A stretch of DNA of 64,000 nucleotides from Oscheius sp. JU75 (taxonomy: Eukaryota > Nematoda > Chromadorea > Rhabditida > Rhabditidae). The notes under the pieces are model-generated. The model made no database searches. It was not told the origin of the DNA and saw only the letters and a program-made list of their open reading frames with translations. Every line of letters starts with the position of its first letter. The first letter of the stretch is position 1. Positions 10,901 to 23,938 of this stretch are shown in pieces. The stretch lies in the NCBI GenBank assembly GCA_037178855.1, contig JASJZC010000001.1:7254001-7318000 (forward strand), in the 5' to 3' direction. Position numbers and translations under genes: made by a program.

Positions 10901-13900
10901 TCTGAGATTGGTTTTGGGAGTATCGCTATAGTACAAAGTGTTCTAACCCGAGTTGTTGTTTATTTGTAATCGGAATGTAAACCGGCTGTGCCATGCGGGC
11001 AATTTTCGCAGAAAATACATGAATTTAGATAAAATGGACTTTCATGGAGATAATATAACCGCCTTAAGACTTTGGAACAGAACAAATCTGCCCAAGTAAT
11101 TACTGAAAAAATACTAACCCTTGTTTTTGGCAGAGAGACGAGCCGAGTCGATCTTGGTCGTGCCGAAAAACTGGTCGCAACCGTGACGCAGGTAGTTGAA
11201 GCGATCCGGAGGAGCGAGTTCGAGTCTTTTGTAGGTGTCGGGGTCGGCTCCGGCGATGAGCTGGTAGAAAATGTGGTAGTTCCTCTCTCCGGCTGACTGA
11301 TGACAGAGACGAGACTTCTCCAGTAGGTAGTGGCTGACGTATCCTCCGGCGACCTGTCCGTTCGGGGCGAAATGGATCTCGACGAACTTGCCGAACCGAG
11401 ATGAGTTGTTGTTCCTCAGCGTCTTGGCGTTTCCGAAGGCTTCTAGGATCGGATTGGTCTGGAGAATCTTCTGCTGGATCGGACCGGCTCCACTACCCCA
11501 GTTCTCGCACAGGTAACGCAGCACGGCCTTCTGGGACTCGGTCTTTCCGGCTCCACTCTCTCCGGAGACGACGATCGACTGCGACTCCTTCAGTCTGCGC
11601 ATGTCGCGGTAGGCCTTATCAGCTAAATAAAGTTGATGATTTCAAATGAAAAAGGACTCACCGATAGCGTAGATGTGCGGGGGCAGCTGTCCGAGACTCT
11701 TGCCGCGATAGCTATGGATGGTCTTATCCGAGTAGAGTCCATCGACGACCTCGTACGGGTTAATGGAGATGAGGATGTTGGCCACATACGAGTAGATCTT
11801 CTTCTGGTTGTAGCGAAGACGACAGTTGTTGAGCAGGGTTCCCTCGTTCAAGTACATCAGCTGGCAGTTGTCGTCCACCGTCTTGGAGCAGTCCTCCTCG
11901 GCAGGGAACACCTCGTCGTAGGCCACTGACAGCTGGAATTCAAACAGTTAGAAACTATACCAGTACCCAGATCAGAGTCTAGCTACTAAAGAAAGAATGA
12001 CATTGGAACAAAACAAATCTGCCCAAGTTAACCTTCAATTATCAAGTGATTCTACCAGATGGAAAGAGGCAAAACGCTCCCGAATGATCTTGTCAACTCT
12101 ACCTCCATCAACCAGTGGCCTACTTGGAGAAATCGTAAGAGAACCTACCAGCTTCTTGTTGTCCTTCCTCTGGACCGTCAGTGTGGCGCTTCCGATATCC
12201 GTGATCGTTCCGAGAGTGTAACCATCAAGATGGTCAGCAGCCCAGACGAGACGGCCGAAGTCTAGTGGAGACATCATCTTCTGCAGTCCTTCCTCCAAAG
12301 GCGAAGCCGAGTCCAATGGCCTTCGTAACTTCGGATCTTTTTGTCTCAAATCTGCAAAAGCAAAACTTTTGTAAGTTTGTATTTTAGAGAAAATAAATTT
12401 TTGGAAAGCAATTCCGCTGTAATTGCATGACAAGGTTATTCAAGAGACTAGCTTCTATTTCAGCTAGAGGAGTATTTGGAGGAGAGACTAATTGCGAGCA
12501 AACAAGGAGGTGTATAACGGATGCAGGGGATAACCGTTACAAATAATGAAGGCTGTGTTCCGTAGAATGATCCAGAGGGATGGAGCTGAGAAAATATGGC
12601 CACTTCCAATGAGAGAGGCCGAGGGCAATTAGGATTTTTATAATCCCGGATCCGACAAGAGACTACGAGGAATTCATCAATGCGCAAATAGCCACTCTTT
12701 CTGCTATGAAAAGGATGTTGTTTTGTAATGAGTCAATCGGACGTCCTTTCCCATTTTCCCATTTCCCCCAAGTAGGAACGGGTGCACTCTTATCGATCCC
12801 CCTCGGGAGCTTGACGAAAAACAACAAACTACATTTGATCACTTTTGAGAATTCCCAAGGCAAATTTGAATTTTGACTAGTTCTCAAAATTGCCAGAAGA
12901 TCTGAGAGCGCAATTGGTAATGCAAAGGGCGCTGTCCCGAAAATGACTGAAGACGCAAAGCCGAGCAGTCCGTCGCGTATATTCAGACGAAAGGGGCCAT
13001 TGTTTGTATTATGAGTAAGGAAGCTGGAATAGTACGTTTTAAACTCGAGATAAGAAGTCCCGCAACTTGATTCATGCGCCATTCAAAAAGTCCTGGAATT
13101 AGACCAGACGTTACAGCCAAGATCTCTTCGAGAAAAGTATTAGGCTTATCGTCTTGGTTATTTCAAGAGCTCCAAAATGAGACGAAACACGTGCAGTAAG
13201 GAATAGAGTGAGAAGAAAGCTGAGCACTGATAACGGAGGCAAAGGGGTCTCTGACTATTTCAGCATACTTTGTCATCAGAAACAGCAAACACACTGTACT
13301 TTGTTAGTTATCTAGCAGTAAAACGTAATCTAACAGAGGGGTCAAACGTTATCAAGACATTTTTCCTCGAACAGACCGAAACCAAACACAATCTTTCTGG
13401 GAGAAAATGTCGTTGTTCGGCTTCAATTCAAGGTTTTTCAGTACTTGTAGTGATTCGAAACTGAGGTAGAGAGTGACAAATGACCCGGATTGCATGGGCC
13501 GCAAACACAATCGCCACCTCGTTTACGAGGCCGTCCTCATTTCGACCAGAGAATTGCAAGTGCAAGTTTTTTTTCATTGATAACATACAAAGGAAACAGG
13601 GTGCAGACTGATATGATGGGTCAGGGGGAAAAGACAACTGTGAGTCAGCTGAGGTTCTCGACCTCCGACACCTGTCAATAGCGGCACACAGACTGACTGA
13701 CTGACCAAATATGGACGAGAGGGCAAGAGTCTGGGGACAAAGGATCGCGTTGATTGTGTCTTCCTCAGAGAAGAATTCGAACCATCTGCACAGCTTGTTT
13801 GCTGCTCGAACAGCATAGTAGTAGGCAGTAGCCACCAACTTTCTGTGTCTGCATAGAGGCTTCTGTACTCACAAAACGCTTGACTCACATCTTGGAACTT

Positions 13901-16900
13901 TTCTTCCGAACACAACGGTACATCTCCTCGTCAGCTGCTCGAATCTCTTCCTGCTTGTGAAGACAACGACGACAATCCATTGTGATCACTTCGCAGGTGA
14001 TATCGTGTTGTCAACAGCACTCGTTTGTCTCTAAACCATATTTGGGGATGTGAAACAAGAAGAAATTGATGTTCGTCGCCTAGAGCGATGATATAAGAGT
14101 AGTCTGTCGCCGATTCCGTTACCACAATGCCACCTGGTACAAGAACAAAGAGGCAAGAGATGCAGTAGCAGGAAGAAAAATCTGGGCATTCCGTGGACAA
14201 GCGCCTCGGATGCACTGTCAAATGTTACAACTTTTCATTTCCTGAGTTCCATCAGTGAGAAATTTGTCATGAAATATTTGTCAAAAGTATAAAAAGTGAG
14301 TTCAGCTTTGTTCGCTCTCTGTGTCTTGAGAGCTTTTTGGGGAGATTTGCAAGTCCACCCTCTCTTCCAGGAACCAATTCAATCGCATCTTGCCCATCTT
14401 CAAATTCTTTGGTCTAATCAATCAACAAACTCTGCTTTTAGTGCTTCATATGAGTCTAAGGGCTCCTTCAAAATACGGCGATGAGTCTCTCTCCGTGTTT
14501 TCGTTCATTTACGAATGTCTTCAGTCAGACGACTTTCTCTCCCTCGGAATTAGTTTTAACCAGCTCCAAATGGTCTCTCATCCTCTTCGAAAAAATGAAG
14601 CGACAGAGATCCCTCGGGTCAAAATCAAAACATCTCCTTTTCCAACTCAAAGATCTCGTCATTTTCTCGGTAATTTGGGGCCACACGCGATCAGCATCAT
14701 ATCTTAACCCAGGTTCCGGTTTCCAGCTCTCCTATACGAGGTGTCCTTTCATTCTTTCAGGGACTTCTGCTTCTCTTGCAGGACATATTCGAATTAGATG
14801 AAAGGCTAGTTAGAGACTTTAGGATACGTCAAAGATCTTTTGCTATCCTCCGGATTTTTATAGATATTTAGAATCACTTTAGGTACCAAGGCGACAAGCG
14901 TCAGTATGCCGCTTGCCACTGATCTTACTTTCGTAGGTGCCGGGAAAAGTAGACGCGACCTTTACTCTCAGCTCAGTCGGTTTGCGTTTTGACTATATGA
15001 AACGAACCAAGCCGGATTCGACTCCCACGTCGATCAAACCGTTTTGTCTGTTCACAAACCCCTCCAAACACCTTCAGAAGGTTTTTGCAACCTTGATTCG
15101 TCCAGAAAATTTACTTTCTTCTAAGAACCGAAGATTGCGCGCCGAATTTAAATAGGGTACCGGTATACAATTGCTGTTTGATTTGTAGATACAACTTACC
15201 GAACTCTCCGTCTGGACCGTAGAACTGACCTAAGGTGAAAGACTAACTCAATTTAATTTCTCCACTTCCCTTTTTTGCCACAAATGAGACCAACCACGTG
15301 ACGCAAAACAGCTCTTTTGAAAAGATCTCCCGCTGGTAACATCTAAACTCGGTTTCCGTTCTCCTTGAGAGGAATCTCATCCCAGTGGGCACGTGTCCTA
15401 TCGGAAACCACGCAGAGCCTCGCCCTCTTGTTTTTCAGCCCATCTCAACACGCACCTTAGCCTGACAATATCCGTTCCGAATCAGTTGCGTCTATCCTGT
15501 TCAAGGCGCTTAAATATCCTCCCCTCCCGCTTACGCACATCTGTCATGAATTTATGAGCGTGGCATGAGTGTGCCAGAGTTCTATGACATACCTGAAGAC
15601 TTCAGACTATGCTCAACCCTGCTCGTTTTTATGGCACGGCCTGAACAACATACTTATTCTCATTGTGAGCTCTTTCCTTCCAGTTCAAATGATCTAGAAA
15701 CTTCGAAGTCCTAGAGAAAGACCAAGTAGATGACGGATAGTCTATTTAAAACAGGGCCCAGAGGTTGAGTCTGGTGGCACATAGTTTTTTAGGTAAGGGG
15801 TCGAGACGATAAAACCTCTGACCCAATTTCGGTTAGGAGTGACCCAGCCGCTGTTTTGCTCGAGCCTAGAGACGTCGTTTACTAGGTCATGAAGCGAACA
15901 TCAACATCTTTACTGTCCTGTAATCCGGAAGACGTTCTTCGGCCTTCTCTTCCGATCCAAAATCAGTTCCGCCTCGAGCTCTCTGATCTTCCCCCGTGTT
16001 CATTAATAACTCCAACGTCTTCGTGCCAGTCTCTCCGCAAATTTCACTCTCAATTCATAGACAATTTTACCTATTTCGCAGGTCGTCCTGTCATCTAACT
16101 TGAACAGCCTATCTCCTGTGTTTTTTCGATGTCTAAGGTCACACCGAGTGACATGAACTGCGAGCCGAGTACCTCGACTGCCCCGAGCAAGCCTGGATTC
16201 TTTTCGTCCTTGAGCGACAAGGTAGGGGAGAGTTTTAACGCAAAACCTTAAAATAAGATTGTTCGATATATGCTTCGCAAGCTTGATCGACGAGAATCCA
16301 CAATCACAGACGCTTCTTTGGAGAATGCCATTGGAAATGGTCATGTGAGACACAATAGTCTTGGAAACTTACATGTAATCATTCTTTTATATGGATCTGA
16401 ACAGTAAATTTAGCTCCCAGCAGTTCCAGTTTATCAACAATCTTCAACAAGACGGTGAGTTTTAGAAGGGGAAGGATTCCTTGGTCCATTAAACTTTCGG
16501 TCTCTTACAAACAAGCAAATCGGGGCTCTGATTGGTTTAGTGGGACAGAAACTAGGAAGAACTTTGGACAGTAAACATTCCCTGACATGAATGTAGCTTG
16601 TATGAGCAGCGATTGAATTTTAAAATTTGAAGGAAGGTCAGCTTGGTGTATATTTTTAGGCAGCCTTATTCCAAGTTTGCTACTTTTGAGCAAGCTTTCA
16701 TAGTGACCGAAGCATTTTCCAGCTTTGCGATGTTCTGCAAAATTGTAGCACTTGATCTGCTCTACAACTTTAAAAAAAACAAAGCTGAAAAACGTACGCA
16801 TAAACTAAAAAATTGATGTTTCTTACTCACAGTCACGAAGTTGAAGGGAGCCCTTAATGATACAGATCAGATCAGCTTCTGGGTGCGACAGAGTTGAGAC

Positions 16901-18113
16901 TTATGACTGCAGCAAATTAACTATTTATTAACCCTTTCCGCCAAAAGCTTACCTACTTTCCTGTCAGTAAGAGATTCCAAAATCATTTTGACTAAAGGGC
17001 TGGGGAGACTTTTTTTTAACCGTTATGTAATGATATCTCCTATTCAGACTGGCCTTCGGCGAGACGTCCTCAATAGACGAGACAAACAAAGTGATCAACG
17101 ACTTCTACAACAACAGCACATTGACCAACATTTCCAAGCTCTTCTGTGCCCTCGTGCTTATCATCGCCTTCGTTCTCGTCATGAGCAGGAGCTTCAATTA
17201 TGTCGAAGACAGACGTTCCAATTCTACTGAGCTCTTGTTTTTCTAGAATGAACCCCCGGAAGGAAGCCTCTCGTGTACAGAGACAGTCAGACTAGGCGGC
17301 AATGTTCTGAATAGAGCTGTGAGTCAGCGCCGAGAAACGGATGGGGTTACTAATGTCCTGTAGTTTGTCCTCCTCTCCTAGCGTTGTTTGCTGCCGTTTA
17401 GGGAGGTATGAATTCTGATCAAAAAGCACATGTGAGGCATGAATGATCCAGTGGGAACCTTGTTCTTTTAGAACTGGGGAAGTCCCCAATGCACAAAGTC
17501 GAGTTGAATAGAACTTCAATCAAAGTAAACACATAGAGCAAAGCACCACATATTCCTCTCAGAGGAGAAGTGAATATTGAGAGAGTCACCTGGGATTGAA
17601 CACAGATCATAAGCGAGATGGGAGAATAAGTAGCTACCGTAGGAGGATATACAATATGAGCAAAGAGACCGTTAAACTGCTGGCAGAAGAGTTCAAATTC
17701 ATCAGAGCGCCACCTGGATACTCGTAGTCTTCATCCTCTTCGCCGGGCTGATCTTGTTCCAGTGTTCTCCTTTCCTGTTCTTCTGCCTCTTCTCGTTCTA
17801 TCCGCGCCAGACGTTCCTCCTCCTCAAGACGACGCTTCTCCTCCATTCGAGCTCGTTCTCTCCTAAAAAAAGACTATCCCTTTGATCTACGTTCTCCCCC
17901 AGAGTATTCAACCCAAGAAGTATAAAACCCTAGACGAAAAGGGCGCCCACCTCTCGAGTTTGCTCTTCTCCTCCTGTTCGAGAATCTCATCATCCCGCAT
18001 CTCCTCTTCCTCATCCATCAGCATCTGCTTTAGCCGTTCATCTTCCTCTTTCATCTGCGCCTCTAGAGCCTTTCTCGTCGACTCGAAGGTCTCATCGTAT
18101 TTATCGCGATCGT
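7931..18113 (-). CDS. Myosin VI (reverse-direction unconventional myosin) with N-terminal extension
   Basis: Minus-strand exons: 18113-17951, 17862-17714, 15229-15200, 12351-12149, 11932-11662, 11622-11119, 10762-9672, 9631-8467, 8427-7931; a further exon at 18260-18222 is possible. All phases match. The motor has the P-loop GESGAGKT, switch [11 protein letters not shown] and switch II DIAGFE. The myosin VI converter/reverse-gear region follows (KFAEFDQ ... SVIKLKNKI), then one IQ motif, a proximal tail, an E/R-rich single alpha-helix and the cargo-binding domain with RRL (EFHRRLRVY). The second adaptor motif, WWY in vertebrates, is VWY here. Actin-based motor moving to the minus end in endocytosis and organelle positioning (family knowledge). 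Unusual: about 110 residues of charged coiled coil and an acidic stretch ([11 protein letters not shown]) precede the usual short N-terminus. I found no definite start codon. The last intron (8428-8466) is 39 nt with no in-frame stop. Confidence 0.9.
12352..15199 (-). other. Long 5' intron of myosin VI
   Basis: A 2.8-kb intron, far longer than the 35-60 nt typical here. It includes an open frame starting at 13980 (minus) beginning [12 protein letters not shown], and a TATAAAA at about 14289 (plus), neither linked to a convincing gene. Long introns near the 5' end often carry control elements; no specific site can be named. Confidence 0.5.
17048..17246 (+). other. Candidate exon for a single-pass membrane protein, nested in a myosin VI intron
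   Basis: After an acceptor (CCTATTCAG) an open frame runs to TAG. It contains [15 protein letters not shown], then the hydrophobic run [15 protein letters not shown], then an NST sequon near the end. A possible first exon is at 16391-16453 (starts [12 protein letters not shown], good donor GTGAGT), but I could not join them in phase. Plus strand, opposite to the host gene. Function unknown. Confidence 0.35.
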
Positions 18114-18702
18114 CTGTTGGTAGAAGATGAGCCTAGAAGACTGTAGTCTGTCTACACATAAAACGAGGGCAATCTACAGGCGGTTAGCAAGAGGACCAAC
18201 GACAATCTATCTGCTCTTTACCTTTGACCCGCTTCGGGCCTTTATTTTGAAGATGTAGAGCTAAATCGGAGAAATTTCACTTTGTTGTTTAAAACGAACT
18301 CTATGTTCTCTTGATTCAGTGTGCTTCACCTGCCATTAGAAACATTCAAAACTGTACAGGACCGTCGCATTCTCCGTCGATCTGACCCCTCAAGCTGTAC
18401 GCGCATGCAATTGAGTTCGCTCTAGCATTGATTACGAGTCAAATTTTATCTTTATCTTCACCGTCGAATATTCGACTACCTAACAGGAGCAAAAAAGATG
18501 GACTGGTTTGCTTTAAAATATTTTGAGTGGAAACTGAGGGGAAATGGCTGCAGGCATCGCAAACCTATCCGAAATGCTCGCGCGCTTCGGCCAGGTCAAT
18601 TCGTAAACAGCGCGCCTGGCTCGGTTTGGCCTGGTTGAAACTTGCCAGCAAGGTTTTCTATCCTTACTGGATAGGATCTCACTATATTTTCCACTATTCA
18701 AA

Positions 18703-20633
18703 CTATACATTGAAGGATAGACTCACATTGGTCTCGGGAAACACTGGCTTCACTGTAGTCGTTGCCGTGGTTCTCTCAGAAGTAGTGACCGGTCTTCTTG
18801 TCGTCGTAGGCCTTGTTACATGTACTTTTGGAGTGATCTTCTTGGTTGTTGTCCTTCTCGTGGTCTTTTCTGTGGTCGTAGTTTCAGTCGTTGTGTGAAC
18901 TGTTGATCATAGATTCAGAACAGTACAAAATTCTTACTTCGATTATTGTGAAGTTCCTTCTTCCTCTCCAATGGACCGATATATCGCTCGTAGAGCTCTC
19001 TACTATTGTCAGCGTTGTTACAGTCGTCCGACCCGCCGCACCAACATCTAACACTCCCAGAGGCCTTCTTCTGACAACCTGATAACTCCAACTGGGACTA
19101 GACTATACAAGGATTACCTGACTCCGTCCTGTACTCTTCTGGATAGACACAGACCAGCTGGTTCCGGTCGTACAGTTTAGCCCATTCGTACCAGTCTATC
19201 CTGTCGCTCATCACCCGAATCCGGCAGCCTACTGCCGAGTGTGGACATTGTTCCGAGACTAGACCATAACCTAAAAAGAGTTTATCCAGATTGATGAAAA
19301 TTCTTTGAGAGACAGAATTCTATGATTCCATTGAATAATTCTGAGCCCCACCCTGGCGTGTAAGGAAAACAATAACGTTCGGTTTATGGTTCGGGAAGCA
19401 AACATTCGAGCCCTAAATCTTGGGTATACTCGGTCTCTGTCTTCTATTCCCCTCTTCCTCTCTAATTAATTCAGCATCGCAATCCATAGCCTATGAGCGA
19501 CCTCCCTCTTCTCCTTCCACAATGCAGACATTCAGTACCAATTAGATGAGCAAGGCTGGCTCCAGCTGGTAGTGTACTTTTTGTGCCTAGTTTATGGGGA
19601 GGAGGTGTCCGAATCCGTCCCCAGGGGAAGTGACATTTGCCAAAGAATGACGGGTCGCATTATCACATGTGCCGTGGCGGAACTTTGAAGATGAAGGCAT
19701 ATAATTTCGGAGAAAAAGAAGGCAAAATGTCGTCTAACCTATAGCCAAACCTCCAAAGTGGAGCAGCTTGGATTCATCCGCAGACCGTCGCTCTTGCTTC
19801 AACTTATACTCATCGAAATGGTCTTTTTTACCAAGTCAACTCCTACAAGAAGCGCATCACGCCAATTCCCTCCCGCTTATATAACCACCTGTCGCCAGAC
19901 CTATGAGTCCATACGGGTGCGACTCCAGCAGCCCGACCACACTTGGCTTTTGGCCGCTCTGCCGTCTCATTCCAGTGGTTTAAGTGTCGTTTATGTTCGC
20001 AATGACACCACTCTTTGGGAGATTTGTTTTTCGCGGCAGTCCCTCGTCATGATAGATGTGTCAATTCCGTGTACAGAAAAGGGTAGAGGGTCAAAAGTAA
20101 CTGAAGCCTCTGGAGAGACATCTCGGCCAAAACAAGTTAAGTTTGCATACATCAACAGTTCAGAGTCTTTTGGAATCCAAAAAGCGTTCGTTTTCTATAT
20201 TCATTTACGGCAGGTTGATGAGAATGAGCAATTAACAACTGAACAGCTCTTTTGATGTCTATGTTTGATAATGAGACTTTCCTCCGAAAGACTGCGAACA
20301 TAAATTGCGAGCATAAACGACATTTAAAAAACTTTAGTAAGTAAGACTATCGACTATAAAACTAAACTGTTTTAAGTTTTTGAACAGTTGGTACAGTGCA
20401 TATTATATTTCTGAACGCTGTTGCTTCTCACCCTAATCCCTGCGCAAGAAAAACAGATTGTTCCAAATTGGATTACGGAGGGAATGTTGTTTTGCCTGTT
20501 AGAGGCGACAGGTTTTCTACTTGTTATATAACAAAAATAAGGTAGTACCTGGCCTGACGACGAGACAACTGATCCCGAAAACTAATGGTACCGCAGCCAG
20601 GAAAACTAGGAATTGGGCCAGATAGCCGACCAT
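18703..20633 (-). CDS. Secreted three-finger (Ly6/ET-module-like) protein with Thr-rich tail
   Basis: Four exons, minus strand: 20633-20549, 19270-19118, 19078-18938, 18899-18703, with consistent phases; about 190 residues. Residues 1-20 are a signal peptide (MVGYLAQFLVFLAAVPLVFG). A cysteine-rich domain of about 95 residues ends in CWCGGSDDCNN, the CxC...CN signature that closes three-finger folds such as Ly6/uPAR and the nematode ET module. A mucin-like tail follows, rich in Thr with Arg/Lys (TTRRTTTKKITP, TTATTTVKP), likely O-glycosylated. No GPI or membrane anchor is visible. The stop assumes read-through of a donor-like GTGAGT at 18726; if that donor is used, the C-terminus differs. An acceptor motif (TTTATTCAG) lies one base before the ATG. 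Receptor-ligand or matrix role is inference. The first intron is 1.3 kb. Confidence 0.75.
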
Positions 20634-20639
20634 TCTGAA

Positions 20640-23600
20640 TAAAAGGCACTCCTCTTCTTCAGCTGGAGTTTATCTGGAAACGGGATTGATTCATTGAGAA
20701 GGACACAGCCTTCCGATTTTGGAAGAGAAAGAAGAGAACGAGTGGGCGGGGCCGGAACAGGACGAGACAGCCGGGGAGGGGCCAATTGGCTTTGCAGTTG
20801 TTAGACGGCTTTCTCTGATGGAATTAGCACTGACTTTGGATAGAGTTGACCTCGGACTATAATCAGCGAGGGGGGAGGACCGGAAGAATTTCGAAAGAAG
20901 ATGTCAAGTCACCAGAGATCAGGGAGAGCTAAAGAGATCGTGCAACGAGGCAGTAAGAATTGCGAGAACCTTCAAAAGGAACAGATTGTGGAAGACACCG
21001 GTACCTTCTTTGGCCAAGTCACAAGTTCAACATAGAGAGTCATCTCAACAGTTTGTGTGTTCAAATACTGGGAGACCGAGGTCCAGAACGATCTGTTTGT
21101 TTTGTTCCATTGATCATCAGTATATGGATTACCACAAGTCTAGCATGGTATTCTGTCAGGTTCCAGACACGCTGACTCGACTCACAGACCTTGTCGGACA
21201 TGGAAAACTACTGAGGAAATGGAATATGGATCCGTTCTGTTAAAGCCAGACCTTCCGAAGGGCACAACAGATTGGCAAGTACAGTAGGATCCAGTGAGGG
21301 ACAGGGGTGTGCGTAAACCCGAAACTAGAAAGCGTGGCAATTTCCGCACCAACTTATAAACATAGGCGTCGATATGCAACCATTTTCGGAAAACAGCTGC
21401 ATCTACGGATAGCAGTTGGTGCGCGAAATGCCACATTTTGAACTTTCGGGTATATGATACTTTCGCAAACCCCCAGATGAGGAGAAAACAAGGCAGACTG
21501 AACCCAGCACTCCACAATGAGAAGCTTCCAAAGACTGCCATCGCCATGGAGAAGTCATTTGGTCACTATGCCGCAACCAATGAATGGAAGGGGTAGGAAC
21601 GCTGACTAAGCACCTACCATTGTAACCCTGATTAAAAGAACTTTGTTGTCCTCACACGTCCTTCCAGCCGAGTAAGCATTCCCGTAATCCACACGTAATC
21701 CAGTGGTCATTCATAACTGCTCCCCGGAAAGGATAATCAATAATCGGAAGGCGATACCCAATATTGACATAGGTTCAGCTATACGTGTCGCCTAGCTGTC
21801 GCTATGAGAGGAAGCGCCCATTATTTGATAATCAAATATAGGCACCCAAGGGGTCAGGCTGGGAGAGAGCACAATGTGAGAGGTCACTCGTCGGCTATTG
21901 GAATCTTCTCACGGCTTCAAGTGGCTCTGATTAATTCTCGAAAAGAAGCCGTAAAGCATAGCAGGCAGCTGTCCATTTGACAGGCTTCAAGAGAATAGAT
22001 AAATCAGTCCGAGAAAATGAACCCGAGCAGGGCAATCGTGCCTTGTAAGGGCGGAGGATTTATGCGCAGAGCTGTGGAAGGAAATTAATGAGACTTGTTT
22101 CACAGAGGCTTGCTACAGTACTAGCAACCGTAAGAGATTGGGGAGATCAATGCCTGCTACTTTGTTCTATCTATCTGTTCTAACTATCTTATTAAAATGA
22201 GAGAATGTTCCTGAAATAACAATCGCATCACTGAAACCTTGCTGTAACTTTTGTAAGTTTGCCGATTACAAGGATAGCTATCCCATCTAGGGGCTCAAGT
22301 TACAGTTATGCCATTAAGGTTTTTACCTATCGTCTCATTAAATGAGACTCTCATTGTCTCTTGTCCACATCTCTCTGCCGTCTTCCAACGAAACAATTAC
22401 CCCGATCGACTTGACATGCTATCGTATTTAATGTATGCAATAATTAACCAGTTGGCAATAACGGCTTCAAACAAACACGCAAACAGAGATTTTTCTCCAT
22501 TACTAAAACGCATTGGTGCACGAACAAAAGCTGGCAAGATATGGCATGTCAAGTATGGTTTAGAAACGGAAGAGTTCATTCGTCAAGAGAAACACATAGA
22601 AGAAGAGTCTATGTGGCAACTTCTACTTGGAAGAACACTAGCCCGGAAAACCAGATGCGAGTGCAGGTGTCTCTCGAAGAAACTTTCCCATAAATCTCGA
22701 CACCATAAAAAGGGAACCAAGTCTCCTCCAATCTTTTTTGTGCACTTCATCAAAGAGCTCTCTCGTAAAGCACGCGTAATCTGCTCGAAAATTTCACGGC
22801 CAATCTACTCTCTCCTCGACGCGTGCTTATCTTTTGTCCGCAACATTGCTGAACCCCCTAATTTGCATGACGAAATGCCCGCGCGATCAGATGCTGTTGG
22901 TTGTGTCGAGAGTGGGGGTCGAGAGTTCAAAAACAGGCTCTTCGGGAGAGAGGAGATTTCCTAATTCTATTAGGCAGAGGAAATATAATCCGACCTGTCG
23001 GATTCACACGCTCAGGTTGACATGAAGAAAGAGAATGCGCAAACAAGATTCCCTGGATGAGGAGAGCCAGAGGATGGGGGGCATCAGTCGGTCAAGTAAA
23101 AGTATAGGTAGGAATAAAGAATCAGACAGTAAAATTAGTGCAACGGCAGGTATGGCTATCGAGCCTTACCGGGCCACCCTGAACCTGTATACACAGCATG
23201 CGCTCGGGTCCCGGCCATTCGTCATGGGACCTGTTTGATATTTCGGCGGAAAGTCAAATTGGCTTGGAGCATTCTATAAATATTATCTGCCAAAAAATTC
23301 CAAACAAGTCCCGAGACGAATGGTGGGCCTGGCCGGGACCACGTGTATGGTTTACAAATAGGGCGGGCTTTTCGGCCCGTACGGCTGTATCTGGAGATGA
23401 GTCAAAAGTGAAACATTCTACTACTGATCTGTTCAGAATCACAGAAGAAGATGGCTTGATGGTCAATCAAATTAGATCAGTACTGCGTGAATTAAAAGGT
23501 GGAGTGGAATTCAAAGAACTCAATGGTAAACATACAGACGATGGATTTAAAAAAACATGATAAGTAACAGCTAGAGAGTATTCATTGTGTGACTCCCAAG

Positions 23601-23938
23601 AGATACAAAGTGATGAGCAATCCGCTGTTTTGTAGTGCCCGTAGTCGCTTCCGCCGCTACTATAGAGACTCTTACAAGGCTCGTGTTTCTAATGACGCGA
23701 CGATGTGTCAAATGATGTTCGGAACCCCCTCTCGCGATTACGCTGCTCCACTATAGCTGACCGAATCAGTGCTGGCCTTTATTAGGTCAAGCTACTGCTA
23801 CCACAAATCAAATGCAAGAACTTCATTCAACATTTCCCATTCAGAAGAAACTGTGCTCGATGACCGTGACCTGGTCAGCTGGCAGTCTCTTGTTGGCTTC
23901 TTGGCTGAAAATGTTCATTGTAAATTTAGACATTAGGC
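20640..23938. other. Intergenic region without a supported gene
   Basis: Contains a 218-codon open frame at 22308-22964 (plus) with no recognisable domain and no splice context, and one copy of the GGGGCTCAAGTTACAGTTAT repeat at about 22288. No gene is called. Confidence 0.5.
22287..22312 (+). repeat. Copy 1 of CTAGGGGCTCAAGTKACAGTTAT repeat
   Basis: The same short motif recurs at about 25015-25038 (diverged) and 25145-25169, all in the same orientation, outside any gene model. Confidence 0.7.

Noticed and set aside
13880-13980. Frame beginning [12 protein letters not shown] on the minus strand
   Set aside because: Protein-like start but no continuing exon found; left unannotated except as intron content.
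14281-14706. TATAAAA followed by a 105-codon frame
   Set aside because: No domain, splice or composition support; lies in a myosin VI intron.
19758-20255. 165-codon open frame on the plus strand
   Set aside because: Lies inside an intron of the Ly6-like gene, no recognisable feature or neighbouring exon.
22308-22964. 218-codon open frame on the plus strand
   Set aside because: Longest lone frame in a gene-poor stretch, but no domain, no splice signals and random-looking composition.
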